DNA from: Macrothele yani | Taxonomy: Eukaryota > Arthropoda > Arachnida > Araneae > Macrothelidae | Direction: 5' to 3' | Assembly (NCBI GenBank): GCA_039090855.1 | Contig: CM076990.1 | Coordinates: 199,893,232-199,957,231 of the forward strand | Length of the DNA: 64,000 bases | The notes under the pieces: model-generated | Seen by the model: the letters and a program-made list of their open reading frames with translations, nothing else | Database searches by the model: none | Told to the model about the DNA's origin: nothing | In this document: positions 45,431 through 56,580 of the stretch, in pieces | How the letters are laid out: each line of letters begins with the position of its first letter | How positions within the stretch are numbered: the first letter of the stretch is position 1 | Made by a program: the position numbers and the translations under genes

Positions 45431-45443
45431 ACTGTCCCAATCC

Positions 45444-46103
45444 CTGAACACGCGTTTCGCCTAGGCTCCTCCCTGGCGTTCTCAACAGAGACTTAACACA
45501 CACTGTCGAAGTCTGCAATCTGAAAGTCTTGTCCATAGTGCGTACGTTTCTCTCGCAACCCATCATCAATGCCATCTAGTGTCAAGTCGCATCAACCTTA
45601 TCTTCATCTATGCTATTCTCACTTTTCCCTTCCCCTCCTTCCTCCCCATTTAATTTCTTCTCAGTTTCAATCAGCTTCCTCCAAGCATACGAAAGGTCGT
45701 ATGGACGTATTACAATTAAATGGTTTGGTCTTATTAATACTGCTTCTGCTAGTTGTATTGTTCTCATATTACTCTGCTGGTTTAATATTGCAATTCCTTC
45801 CCAATAGGGTACACATTGATTATCCAAAAAAAATTAATAAGTGCCTTTTTATTTTATTTTCTGCTCCAGTTCATGTGTTCAGTCAATCTAGTTTTAAAAT
45901 TTATTTTTGTACTGCCTATGTATTGGTTGACAATTTTATTTTGATTATTTATTATTGGTATAGAGTAGACACATACTTTTTGCAAGATTGGGGTCTTTCT
46001 ATGATAGTTACCAAGAGATTTCGTTATATCTCTCGTTCGTACACCAAAATCTAGATCAAATTTTTTACATGTTTTCTTCATAATAGCTGTGACCTCCTGT
46101 ATA
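45444..46103 (-). mobile_element. Penelope-like element PLE2, GIY-YIG part and 3' region
   Basis: Minus strand: IQEVTAIMKKTCKKFDLDFG, VCVYSIPIINNQ, VNQYIGSTKINFKTRLTEH (GIY-YIG nuclease core, 45854-45975), then YWEGIAILNQQSNMRTIQL AEAVLI (45680-45810) with the conserved Glu region, and IETEKKLN. The C-terminal part is in another frame, so at least one frameshift exists near 45840. Downstream, 45444-45488 is a degenerate hammerhead-like motif (CTGTTGA, then GCC/GGC, then GAAACGCGT). The reverse transcriptase side is split off by a mariner at 46104. Confidence 0.85.
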
Positions 46104-47442
46104 CAAGGGCGTCTCAAAAATACACGGCAAAACTGCAGGAATGAGTTCCTCATAGGTAGATAAGAAAAAAGTTTATATCAACATAGGTCTAGAAAATGCT
46201 TGGTTTCTGAGTTATGAAGGTCTGTCTATGACACTTAACTGTTCACATTACCGGAATCAGGTCTGTCTTGGTTTCCCAGTTATTCACCAGAATGTTTTAT
46301 CACCCGCAGGTAAATTCCTTCATCACAAGGTACTGACAGAATCTGGTGGTTTTCCTTTCCGACCATGTACTCAAATCAGGAGCAAGCAGATATGCACTTT
46401 ATGTACGGTTTGGCGGATGGCAGTGCTCTGGAGACTAGTCATTTGTACCACGAAAGGTTCCCAACACAAAGAGGTCCAGACAGGAAAATGTCTGAAAGTA
46501 TCTATCACCGCCTTTGTGAACATGAGGCCTTTCATCTCGTGCTGCCGACAGAGGACGACGAAGATCTACTACTCCTGAAGTAGAGGCGGAGACTTTGGAT
46601 GTTGTGCATGCGACTCCTGGAACCCTGCAAGAGTAATGTTCTGCCAGTGGTTCTTGCAGCAGTGTGGTACAACTCCTAACTTTCCTGCCTCAGTGATATT
46701 CACCAATGAATCACAGTTCACAAGCGATGGAATCCTAAACTTTCACAATAAGCTTGTATGGGCAGAGGAAAACCCACACGCAATTCTTCCTTCACGTCAC
46801 CAACAGCGATTCAGCCTAAACATCTGGGCGGGTGTTTTTGGTGACAAGTTATTTGGGCCCATGCACTTCCCATAAAACTTACAGGAAGGTCATACCACAC
46901 CTTTCTGGAAAACAACATGTCTGATTTCTTGGATGATATGCCACTGATCATTCATCAACAAGCACACTTTATACACGATGGCGCTTCCACACATTTTAGC
47001 CACCTAGCTTGCAATTACTTCAATCGAAAAATTCCTAGTCTGTGGATATGTAGAGGTGGAACCAACTGCCTGGCCTCCCAACTCACTATATTTAAACCCT
47101 CTAGATTTCTTCTTGTGGGGCCATTTAAAATCATTGGTGTATTTGACTCCAGTAGCATATGTGGAAACTCTCCGCAATCTAATAACGGCAGGTTGTGACA
47201 CACGCCAAGAATTTGGCAGCGTGTTCGCGAGTCCATGAAGCATCGTTGTGAAGCCTGTATTGAGGCAGAAGGTGGACCTTTTTGAACAATTACTATTAGG
47301 TAATGTGAACAGTTAAGTGTCTTAGACAGGCCTTAACTCTGAAACCCAGCATTTCTGGACCTATGTTGATATAAACTTTTTTCTTATCTGCCTATGAGGA
47401 ACACATTCCTGCAGTTTTGTCGTGTATTTTCGAGACACCCTG
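46104..47442 (+). mobile_element. Mariner-superfamily transposon with long terminal repeats and a DUF4817-type transposase, inside PLE2
   Basis: 1339 bp flanked by TA (46102-46103, 47443-47444). Terminal inverted repeats are about 145-149 bp (46104-46252 and 47299-47442; outer bases CAAGGGCGTCTC and CAGGGTGTCTC). The plus-strand transposase starts at 46365 (MYSNQEQADMHFMYGLAD, YHERFPTQRGPDRKM: DUF4817-like N-terminus), continues VIFTNESQFTSDG, WAEENPHAI, RFSLNIWAGVFG and FIHDGASTHFS, and ends with PPNSLYLNPLDFFLWGHLKS. The first catalytic Asp (normally FTDE) is Asn and the third (SPDLNP) is Tyr, and frameshifts occur near 46580 and 47050, so it is dead. Confidence 0.9.
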
Positions 47443-47665
47443 TATATGATAATGATCCACAAAATTTTATTTCCTGTTGAATCTGCGTGTTCCTTATACA
47501 ATTTAATTCATTTTTTAGAAGCTGGGCATTAGATGTATGAGTAAACGCTCTCTTAATATATGGCCGGAAAGCTGCATATTTGTAAAATGCTGGATGGTAA
47601 GAGTTTTCAGGTATGATATTAATGTCAGGTTTTCTATATACTTGGAATTCAATGTTATTTTGTTT
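47443..47665 (-). mobile_element. Penelope-like element PLE2, middle part
   Basis: Minus strand: NNIEFQVYRKPDINIIPENS, AAFRPYIKRAFTH, NELNCIRNTQIQQEIKFCGS. This is the stretch between the reverse transcriptase and the GIY-YIG domain. It is cut on the left by the mariner (46104-47442) and on the right by RTE copy I. Confidence 0.88.
47656..47665. repeat. 10-bp target site duplication of RTE copy I, left copy
   Basis: TATTTTGTTT at 47656-47665 and again at 50854-50863. Confidence 0.95.
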
Positions 47666-50600
47666 CATCATCATCATCATTGTCAACCATTATCAATCCA
47701 CTGCTGGACGAAGGTCTCCCCAAGTTTCCTCCACAACGGTCTGTCTTGTGCCAGTCTCCTCTATGTCACCCCTGCATACTTTCGAATTTCATCCACCCAT
47801 CTCCCATGTGGTCTTCTTCTGGGTCTTTTCCTGTCCCTTGGAATCCAATCTAAAATTTCGGCTGTCCATCGATGATCTGTCCTTCTGGCAGTATGTCCAG
47901 CCCATTGCCATTTCAGGGATTTAACTCTGATCATGATGTCTTCCACTCTTGTCATTTTTCGGATCCACGAGTTCCTCTTCTTATCTCTCCTGGTTACACC
48001 AAGCATGCACCTCTCCATGCTGCTTTGAGTTGTCTGCAGCCTTTGTATGTCTCTTTTAGTTAAGGTCCACGTCTCTGCACCATACGTAAGCACTGGAAGG
48101 ATGCATTGATCAAACACTTTTCCTTTAAGACATAATGGCATATTGCTCTTGAAAATTATGCTGTTTCTTCCAAAAGCTCTCCAGGCAAGTTTTGTACGCC
48201 GATTAATTTCTTCATCAATGTGACCCTCACTTGATATCTGCTGTCCAAGATAAACGTACGTGTCTGTTATCTCCAGCTTTTCTCCATCAATCGATAAATC
48301 TTCATTTCTTGTAAAAGCATTGAACATCACTTTTGTCTTCTGAAAGTTCATTTTTAATCCCACTTCTTTACTCTTGTCAGCAAGTTCCTGGATCATACTC
48401 TGCAGCTCTGATGGGCTAGTTGCAAAAATGACTACGTCATCAGCAAAACGAAGGTGGGTTAGATAATCTCCATTGATCTTTATCCCCTTGTTTTCCGAGC
48501 TCAGTGACTGAAAAACACCCTCCAATGTGGCATTAAAGAGCTTCGGAGATATGGTGTCACCTTGTCTCACTCCCTTTCCAATTTTTATGTGTGTTGTGTT
48601 TTCAAACAGCCTAATCTTTGCACTTGCATTTTCATAGATGTTATTAATAATATTAATGTATGCATCTTCAATACCGCAGGTTTTCAGAGCCATTGTAACT
48701 GCTGATGGTTTCACCGAATCAAAGGCTTTTTCATAATCGATAAAAGCCATGCACAATGGAAGTTCATATTCCCTCGCTCTTTCAATTAGTTCTCTCAGCA
48801 TGTGGATCTGATCTATTGTGCTGTAGCCACTCCTGAATCCAGCTTGTTCTCTCAGTTGAGCCATGTCCAGTGTTACCTTCAAGCGGTGTGAAAGAACTTT
48901 AGTGAAGATTTTATAAACTACTGATAGGAGGCTGATAAGTCTGTAGTTTCCGAGATCCTCAATGTCACCTTTCTTATGTAGCAGGATCATTGTAGCGGTG
49001 TTCCAATCCTCAGGAATTTTCCCTTCATTAAGGCATCGAGTGAAAATTTGGGCGAGTACTGTTTCGATTTCTCCACTTGCTTCTTGTATGATGTCTACAG
49101 TAATTCCATCTTCTCCTGGAGCTTTTCCCCGCTTCATGTTCTTGATTGCATGTGCAACTTCTGCTGGAAGGACTGGAGGAACTCTGGTACCGGTATCTTT
49201 CATGATGTCTGGAGTGCATGTATCATCCCTTTCATATAATTTGGAGTAGAAATCTTTCACTCTTGTCAAAATTTCGCCTCTATTTCTTGTTACAGAACCA
49301 TCTTCTTTTCTCAGTGCCATAATCTGTTTTCTTCCCTTACTGAGATGTCCCTTTGCTATCTTTAGGCTTTGGTTGTTTTCAATTGCTTTCCTCACTAATT
49401 CACAGTTGAATTTTCTTACGTCTTCAGTGATACTTTTTCATACTGTCTTGCATAGCTCTATATATTCCACTTTGGAAGTCACATCTTCTTTAGTTGTCCT
49501 CATCTCTTCTTCTTTTTTGCATCAACATTTTCGTTTTTCCGGATAATTTATTTACATGCAACTTGTTCTTAGACCCAGCTAATTTTGTTGCTGTTTCCAT
49601 AAGAGCTTTGGTTACTTTTCTGTTAACTTCAGAGATGTCCACTTCTTCCGATGTTAGGCCGTCTAAAGCAGAGAACCTGTTCTTCAGTTCCAACTTGAAG
49701 GTATTATGGTGTTTTTTAAGGTTGGTTATGTCAATAGATTTTGTTTGTCTTATGAGCTTGCCACGTTCAAGTTTAGTGTTGAGGTGCATCTTACATCTCA
49801 CCAATCTATGGTCACTACCTGTGTTGAACTTGTTTAGCACACTGCAGTCTTCTATGACAAATTTTTTGTTACACATAATAAAATCAATTTCACTTGTCGT
49901 CCCATTTGGATGTCTCCATGTCCATTTCCTGTGTGGCTTTTTCTTGAAAAAAGAGTTAAAGATGAAAAACCCTTCTGCCTCTGCAAACTCTACGAGAGTA
50001 TTTCCACGCTGGTTTCTGTTGCCGTGACCGAATTTACCTACTGAAGTTTCATTCTGTTGTCGTTGCCCTATTTTTGCATTGAAATCTCCCATAATTATTT
50101 TCAAGTGCTGCTTACCTTTATTATTTAGATGACAAATTTCCTCATAAAATTCTTCAATTTCTTCTTCAGGATGACTTGTGGTGGGTGCATAAGTTTGAAT
50201 AATCTGAGCCTGGTATCTTTTCGAGAGTTGGATAACAAGCCGTGCTGCTCTGTCAGAGGAACTTTCAACTTCTACAACTTTATCCTTCAGTTTCTTGTTT
50301 ATTATAAATCCAACACCACTAGTTCTGCCAGTATCTGTCCCACGATAGTAGAAGAGATGTCCACTTTTCAGTTCGATGAGATCTTCTCCTTTTCTCCTTA
50401 CCTCACTTAGCCCAACGATGTCCCACTTGATCCTTTGTAGTTCCTCTTCCAATTCAAGAAGCCTTGAATCAGAAGATAGGGAGCGTCCATTGTACGTTGC
50501 CAAGGTCAGCATCAGATGGCAGCCTAGTCCGGTCCTCCGGGGATTCTTAGCACCCTCTGCCTTCATGTCGCACTGGCCGCTGCCTTGGCCAGGTACATTC

Positions 50601-50853
50601 CAGCTGCCGGAGACTGAGGGCCAAGATTTAAGTTGTGGAGTCATTTTGGAGGGGTTTGGCCATAACTCACCACGCTGGCCAAGCGGGTTGGTGAGTGTGG
50701 GATAGAATTTCCTCTAATCCCGATGGTATAGTTATACCGCTATTGGCGGTCGTCAGAGCCCCTTTAGTAGGAACAGGATGCACCACGAGAAGGCGGGGTT
50801 GACATTTGTCAAGGAGAGGCTGTGATGTTACGCATCACCTGACCTTACGTCCC
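47666..50853 (-). mobile_element. RTE-type LINE copy I, complete with target duplication
   Basis: 3188 bp, bounded by the 10-bp duplication TATTTTGTTT. It gives the family's true ends: the 5' end begins GGGACGTAAGGTCAGG and the 3' end is an (ATG)n tail of about five units directly after the stop. 5' UTR 209 bp, ORF about 984 codons, essentially no 3' UTR. It was inserted into PLE2: joining 50864 to 47655 restores the PLE frame LPFLNILLSHKQNNIEFQV. Confidence 0.97.
47679..50644 (-). pseudogene. RTE endonuclease-reverse transcriptase with three lesions
   Basis: Starts at MTPQLKSWPSVSGSWNVPGQ (50644). The endonuclease is complete (YNGRS, LSEVR, GDFNAKIG, SDHRL). One extra base near 49512 (KRRRDEDN then stop) shifts the frame; CGA-to-TGA near 49440 makes a stop consistent with CpG decay; TGG-to-TAG near 47760 truncates the C-terminus. 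The reverse transcriptase ORF 47761-49395 is open (544 codons) with YEKAFDSV, GVRQGD and FADD intact. Few lesions in a full-length copy with a perfect target duplication suggest a comparatively recent insertion. Confidence 0.93.
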
Positions 50854-50863
50854 TATTTTGTTT

Positions 50864-50965
50864 ATGAGATAATAATATGTTTAAGAATGGTAAGACTCCA
50901 TCCTGTTCAACAGGTGAACAGGATTGAGTCCTGAATTTAAGAATTTTAAGGGTTAAAAACTGATA
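50864..50965 (-). mobile_element. Penelope-like element PLE2, reverse transcriptase C-terminal piece
   Basis: Minus strand: LKILKFRTQSCSPVEQDG then VLPFLNILLSHK, the E-DG-LPFLD block before VYRKP in Penelope proteins. Similarity is not visible beyond about 50965, so the catalytic part is missing or too decayed. Confidence 0.8.
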
Positions 50966-51074
50966 TAAAACATAGTATGTATTTTTGTTAATACACAATT
51001 GTTAATAATATACAATTGGCTTATAATACAAAAATACTCCATTAACTAATAACACCCCCCCCCCCAAAAAAAAC

Positions 51075-52050
51075 AGTAGTACTTCATTACTTAAATTCAA
51101 CACCAAGAAATCCCAGACTTCATTCCTGTGTTTGTTGCTGTTGTACTAAAGCTGATACACTTCACTTTGCCACAAATTCCTCACTTTCCTGATGTATCAT
51201 ACACGGCCGATGCAATTATTTCTCCTTTTGCTGACAATTTTGGTTACCCTAATACCTGATCCACACCATCTTCAGATAACAAAATGGTAAAACTGTCAAC
51301 AGTTTCGGATCCAACTATAACTTCAAGCAATACTTGGACGGTTTCATTCTTTCACGGATAACTGAATTTACGTTCTAGTCCAAGATTTCGTATTGTAGGG
51401 GTCAGGATTAAAGCTGCCTGTCAATTGCTTACCTTTGCATCATCAAGACTAGCAGATAAATTATTGTACTATCCAGTACTTGTTTTCTGCCTCTTTTAAT
51501 GGGTTTTTCTCCTGAAGTGGAAGGCTCTTCAGAAACAGTACAAGGACATTCTTTTTCTTCAGAATCTGAATCAGGTGAAGAAAAAAGAATAACCTTTTCC
51601 TCCGTGGATCAAAATCTCTTCATATTCCATTTCTTTCCCTTTTCTGAAATGTTCTCTTTTTTGAAAGTTCTCTTCTTTTTTTGCTAGCACCAAGTCAACA
51701 CTTCTTAATTTTCCTCATCGTCCTTTCTCTTGTTGAGCCATAAGAAACAATTTGTTTTCTTCAATCGTGATCGTTTCTAAAGTGTGCTATATCAAAAAGA
51801 TAAACTTTTCTTTCCAAAGATTTTCCTTCTTAATCAAAGCATCTGAATGTTTGGCTTCACTTTCTTTATTCTTTTTCAGCCCTTGCCATTCTTTAAAAAA
51901 AATTTCAACTTTCTCAACAATATCATCTTTTCGTTTAGTAGGAATTCAAGTCTTTTCCCACATCTGTAAAATATTTCCTAACAGTTTCAAATCAAGTTTA
52001 TAATGAAAAAATAATGCCATTACCTCACTAATGGACAGAAGCTTTGAAGG
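51075..52050 (-). pseudogene. Broken repeat-family gene (FDTTASNTG-type), function unknown
   Basis: Minus strand can be chained: KDDIVEKVEIFFKEWQGL and KNKESEAKHSDALIKKENLW (51780-51950), Ser/Glu-rich linker DSDSEEKECPCTVSEEPST (51520-51575), ARLDDAKVSN, IRNLGLERKFSYP, then ILLSEDGVDQVLG, PKLSAKGEIIASAVYD and a terminal FSTTATNTGMKSGI (51110-51150). I recognise the LSxDG, PK-xGxG-xxAxAV and FDTTASNTG order from a multicopy gene family in arthropod and cnidarian assemblies, likely transposon-borne, but not its biochemical role. Several stops are present. Confidence 0.6.
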
Positions 52051-52428
52051 ATGAAGCGATCACTTAAATTGGCCAATTAACCTTATTTCTGTACTTCTAG
52101 TAGAAACATAACTTTCATAAGTTTTACTTGTTTGATGCCATTAAATATTGCCATAAATTGCTAGAATTGCATAAATGTTCCTACTAGAGCTCTGAAAAAT
52201 ACATCCACTCTGTGCAACAGTCAGCCACTGACTCAATTGGATAATGCTGACTGTAGTGCCACCTCGAGCAACATGTTTTTGACTGTGTTGCCAGCTGGTG
52301 GGAGACTACAGTGCCATCTGGGATGCAATACAATTACAGCATAGATTCATGTAATGAGTAATATAGTAATACTTTAAACCCTGGTAGCGACCTCTAAATC
52401 TAATGTGATTTGAGAAAAAAAAAACTTA
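52051..52428. other. Unassigned sequence
   Basis: No feature recognised on either strand. Confidence 0.5.
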
Positions 52429-52429
52429 T

Positions 52430-53620
52430 TTTCTCACATGACGAAACATTTTAAACAGTTGGGAGAAATGAAATTCCAAACTTCAAAAATAAGGCCCACC
52501 CTAAAATATATATTTCCAGAAGCTAGTGGAGTCCATGCCCCATCGTATCTCTGCAGGACTGCAGAAATACGATGGGGCATGGACTCCACTAGCTTCTGGA
52601 AATATGCTGTAGGCAATGCACACCATACTTCCTGCAGAGCTTTCCACAATTTGGATGTATTCCAAGGTCTCGGATTCCTGTGTTCGAAAGCGCGTTTCAT
52701 GACATCCCAAATTTGTTCTATCACGTTCAGATCTCGGGACTTTGGTGGGAATTGGCAACACCCCAAACTCAGATGAATGCTCCTCTAACCATAATGTGGC
52801 GTCCCGACACTTGTGTGGAGTTGCATTGTTCTGTTGGAACAGGCCCAACCATCAGCATGAATGCAGGACATGAGCGGGTGTACCTAGTCAGAAAGGATGA
52901 GCACATAGCGTTTGCTGGTCACAGACGTTTGAAGACATACCAGGGGGTCCCAGTGAAGTCCAGCTAAACACCCTCCATACCATTACGGAATTCCCCACCA
53001 GCCGTTATAGTTTCCTGTTGACAAGCAGGTACCATGGCTTTATGGGGTTTGCACCACACATGAATCCTTCCATCTGCCCGATACAGTTGGAAACACGACT
53101 CGTCAGACCAGGCTACTTGTTTCCAGTCATCAAGTGTCCAGTGGCAGTGTTGCCGTGCCCAAGCGAGGTGTATAAGCTCTGTGTCATGCACCCATCAAGG
53201 GGACTCGAGTTGGGCGTCTGCTTCCAAAGCCCATATCATGAAGGGTATGTCGCACAGTCCGGACGCTAATGCTTGTTGAGGCTCCAGCATTGAATTCCGA
53301 TGATACCTGCGAGAGTGTTGCATGCCTATCGCGTGAAACTATTCTTGACAGCCGACAATGGTCACATTCACCCAATGTCTTTTCACGACCACACTGGTAT
53401 CGTAGGTTGGAGGTTTTGCCGGAATTCTTGTAGTCACAGTACACCCTTGCAATGGTCATCCGTGAAAATCCGAACTTCCTTTCTACCTCCGAAATACTAT
53501 GGCCCATCTCACGAGCGCCAACTATAACACCGCGTTGAAAATCGCTTGAATCGTTATTACTTGTCATTCTCATGCCGAAAACAGCTCTGACAGCTGGCAA
53601 GGATGTCTATCGCTTTATAT
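52430..53620 (-). pseudogene. Tc1-like transposase, third copy, with hairpin at the C-terminus
   Basis: Minus strand: MTSNNDSSDFQRGVIVGARE, MGHSISEVERKFGFSRMTI (paired helix-turn-helix), SRIVSRDRHATLSQVSSEF, GFGSRRPTRVPLMGA (53200-53570), then HLAWARQHCHWTLDDWKQVA, WSDESCFQLYRADG (first catalytic Asp, about 53095), LFQQNNATPH (second Asp is Asn, about 52840), RSERDRTNLG and the C-terminus YFQKLVESMPHRISAVLQ. A frameshift lies near 52970-53190. At the C-terminus the reading frame turns into the inverted copy of itself (52511-52604). Confidence 0.88.
52511..52604. repeat. 45-bp palindrome with 4-bp loop
   Basis: Arms 52511-52555 and 52560-52604 are inverted copies with about one mismatch; the loop is GGAC. 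It lies at the coding C-terminus of the Tc1 remnant. Confidence 0.95.
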
Positions 53621-53709
53621 AAGCACTGGCGGATGCAACCGAGTATGTGCATAGGTGACGTTGCTATGTATTTTGCATAAGCTCGTCTGTACCAGTTTTT
53701 CTGGCACTT

Positions 53710-53713
<4 letters not shown>

Positions 53714-53772
<59 letters not shown>

Positions 53773-53807
53773 CGTGTGTGTGTGTGTGTGTGTGTGCGTG
53801 TGTGTAC
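53714..53807. repeat. (TG)n microsatellite with CG interruptions
   Basis: About 94 bp of TG dinucleotides with a few TGCG steps. Confidence 0.97.
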
Positions 53808-53929
53808 TATTAAGAAGAGACATGCAAAAAAATCTTTATCTGGTACTAAAACAACTAATAAATACTCAAAAACCAACAGGTATGAGTACAAAGGAGATAA
53901 AGTAATAGCAACCTGAATGTATAAAGTGT

Positions 53930-55280
53930 CGAGAATGCAGAGCCTTGGCTTTATCAAGGACCAGCAAAACTCTGCATTTTCTCACTTCCACAAAAACCTA
54001 GTTGGAAATGGGTTTCTGCAAAGCCATAGATGCAAGTATAAAGCCCACAAAAATATTTTTATAATTAATATAACTTCCTCAGAGTTGCATGAGGAATCAT
54101 TAAGCTAAAGTTTTTGCATGCATCTATAACTTTCCTGGCCCAACCCACGCTCGTCATCTGCCACAAAAAAACAGAAAAACGATTACAAAAACCACAAGTT
54201 GTGAGAGTGTCTGAATAAGTCATCAGAATTATTCAGCTAAAAAACACGTTGCCATGCAACCTAGCCGCCTAAGAGAGATTTTAAACTTGAGTAACAGTAC
54301 CAAAGTACTACAAAGACTTATGCTTTGTGGTGAAAAAGCTTTATTCAAAATGCCATCAAATAAAAATCAAAAGAATAAAAATTTTTATAAGGAGATTCCT
54401 AAAGAGAAACAGGATTTTGGTACCCACAACTTACTCAACAACTGACAAAACAAGAAAAAAATAATAAAAATAAAAAGATGCTTCAGAAAAAATTATATGA
54501 AGTTAACAATTAGTTGCTATATTTACAAATATTCCAGCAGTGCTTTAAGAGTATAATCATGTAGATATTATGTTCCTACCAACAATGAAAAAACATCGTT
54601 GACAACAAGAACAATAAAACGGCTAACTACTCAAACAAAGTGCCCAAAATCACGCAAATATTCCAAGTTAAGTGAAAGAGAAAAAACTCAAGAAGTTAGT
54701 AAAAATGCTTGCTCCTAATTCATGATGCTAAAAAACTAAAATTTCTGCCAAGAATGTTCATTAATTAAACTTAGAACGAAGTAAGATTAAGAACAAAGAT
54801 GACAGCTTACCTTCCAAGCCACACTTGCAGCTCAAGTTTTAAAACATGGCCGAACCCTCTGCTCGTCCGCTCCCAGAAGCAGGGGGGCGGTGGGGAGGTT
54901 CCGAACTTTACTCCGCACAAGAGACCCTGCCCGTTAAATTTCTACCAAGAGAATTATACAACTAAGAATGAAGTCCTGCTTGTCCAGATAGAGTAGAATA
55001 ACTCTCCAGAATACATGAAAAATATTATCAAATACACTGTAGTGTATTCAATAACCTTTAAATGTATTTAATTACCTTAGTGTACTTCTACGGACACTTC
55101 AAGATCCTATTTATTTTGACGTAAGTTTTTCTATTTTTAGGATAGTTATTCTAGTGAGCGAATACCTAGTTTACTTTTTATTTATATTTATTTTACTTTT
55201 TAATCAAATTATAAACTTTTTTTGTGTGATTTTATTTGCATTTTTATTTTTTATTTTTAAAAGGTTCCTTTTTGTAGTTA
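53930..55280 (-). repeat. Unclassified dispersed repeat, copy 2, attached to a YIDD reverse transcriptase
   Basis: Inverted relative to 14570-16420, with matching blocks in the same order (see copy 1). Only one of the internal units is seen (53930-54160). It lies directly downstream of the minus-strand reverse transcriptase ORF that ends at 55329, so it is best explained as that element's long 3' part. No coding potential. Confidence 0.7.
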
Positions 55281-55328
55281 ATATGCATCCTCCAGACCAA
55301 CTTCCAAAAAGGCTTTCATTGGCCAGAA

Positions 55329-56580
55329 TCATTTTATTAACTGTGTAGAAATTAAAACAGATCTGCCAACATAACTATTATTCAAAACAATTTTTCTTAA
55401 AGTTCTTTTGATAAAAGTAATTGGAATTTTGTGTTCTAGAAAACAGTTTAATAAGATTCTAATGTGGTTATTGAAATCCAATTTGTTGCTGCACATTCTT
55501 GAAATTCTAAGTACCTGAGAAATTAGTACATTCTTCAATTACTTTGGTCGAGATATTATTGTTCCAGTACAGATATTTTATTACTTTGAAAAGAAAATTA
55601 ACTCTTATCAAAAAGGCTGATGGACGGGTTATCACAGTTAAGTTTAATGCTTAAGTCTAGGAAATCTAGTTCCTGATTACTGTGGTTGGTTTTACACAAG
55701 TTAAGAGAGCTAGGATAGATATTCGGAAAATCACTTTCTATAATTTCTGAATTATTTATACAAAGCAAATCGTCAATATACCTATAAGTGTGTAGGTAGT
55801 TGTCTGAGCATGAGGAGCTTTTATTAATGAACTTATATTCTTTAAAGAATAGGAATAGATTCGCTATATTTGTGGAGTGGGCTACTCCCATAGAGATCCC
55901 ATTAACTTGCTTATAGAGAGTATTATTATATAAAATATGGTTATTGTTTATGCAACAATTGAGATAAGAGTTCCAAGCACCTACATTAACAAATTGGTTA
56001 AGCTTAAATTCTACATACAGCTCTTTAAAGGTAGTGATGATATCTGAAAGAGGCAGATTAGTATATAGGTTCCCGAAACCATAACTATTAATGTCTATGG
56101 GATTTATATTGAGTATAGTGGAAATTACTTCTGAATTATTATTTATTATCCAAAAATCTGTCTTTCATATTAGTACAGTTACTTATATGTTTCAAGACCC
56201 TCTTCAAGATTGCTTCAAAAGCTTGATCAATTTTCTTTTAGGACTTCTAACTCCACTCCACTAGCTATGAATCTGAACCTTACCGGATCTTTATGAAACT
56301 TGACAGTTGCAAAAAGAAAGGGAAATTCAGGCTCATATCTCCTCATTTGTGGAATTTTAAGCTTCTTGAAGAAGGCCTTGTAACGATTTTCTAGCTGTTT
56401 GGTACAATAACTTACCGGCTCGTAGGTTACTCTATTGTAGAGTTCTAGATTTAAACAATTCAAAATAGAATTTCTTGCAGATAATTGCAAAATTATTGCT
56501 AGCTTTATCTGTAGTAGTAAAAATATATTGATCTTGTAGTTTAGAGAGTGACTTGGCATCTCCAGAGAAAAAAGATTCCA
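55329..56580 (-). pseudogene. YIDD-type reverse transcriptase fragment, Penelope-like or related
   Basis: Minus strand: FTTTDKASNNFAIICKKFY, VSYCTKQLENRYKAFF, YEPEFPFLFATVKFHKDPV and RFRFIASG (56230-56520), then GISMGVAHSTNIANLFLFF (motif B), YRYIDDLLCINN with catalytic YIDD (55770-55800), LDFLDLSIKLN, and VLISQVLRISRMCSN. The order (DKA-NN, K-HK-P, G-SMG, YRYIDD, FLDL) fits a Penelope-like or related reverse transcriptase distinct from PLE1 and PLE2. No GIY-YIG domain was seen after it; if there is one it may be N-terminal and lost. At least two frameshifts. Confidence 0.75.

Noticed and set aside
45444..45488. Third hammerhead, in PLE2
   Set aside because: The core reads CTGTTGA with the essential A replaced and stem II has only a GCC/GGC match; noted as degenerate, not called.
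45569..46054. 161-codon plus-strand ORF rich in hydrophobic residues
   Set aside because: It lies antisense to the PLE2 GIY-YIG domain, which has clear family motifs; the hydrophobic look is the shadow of that frame.
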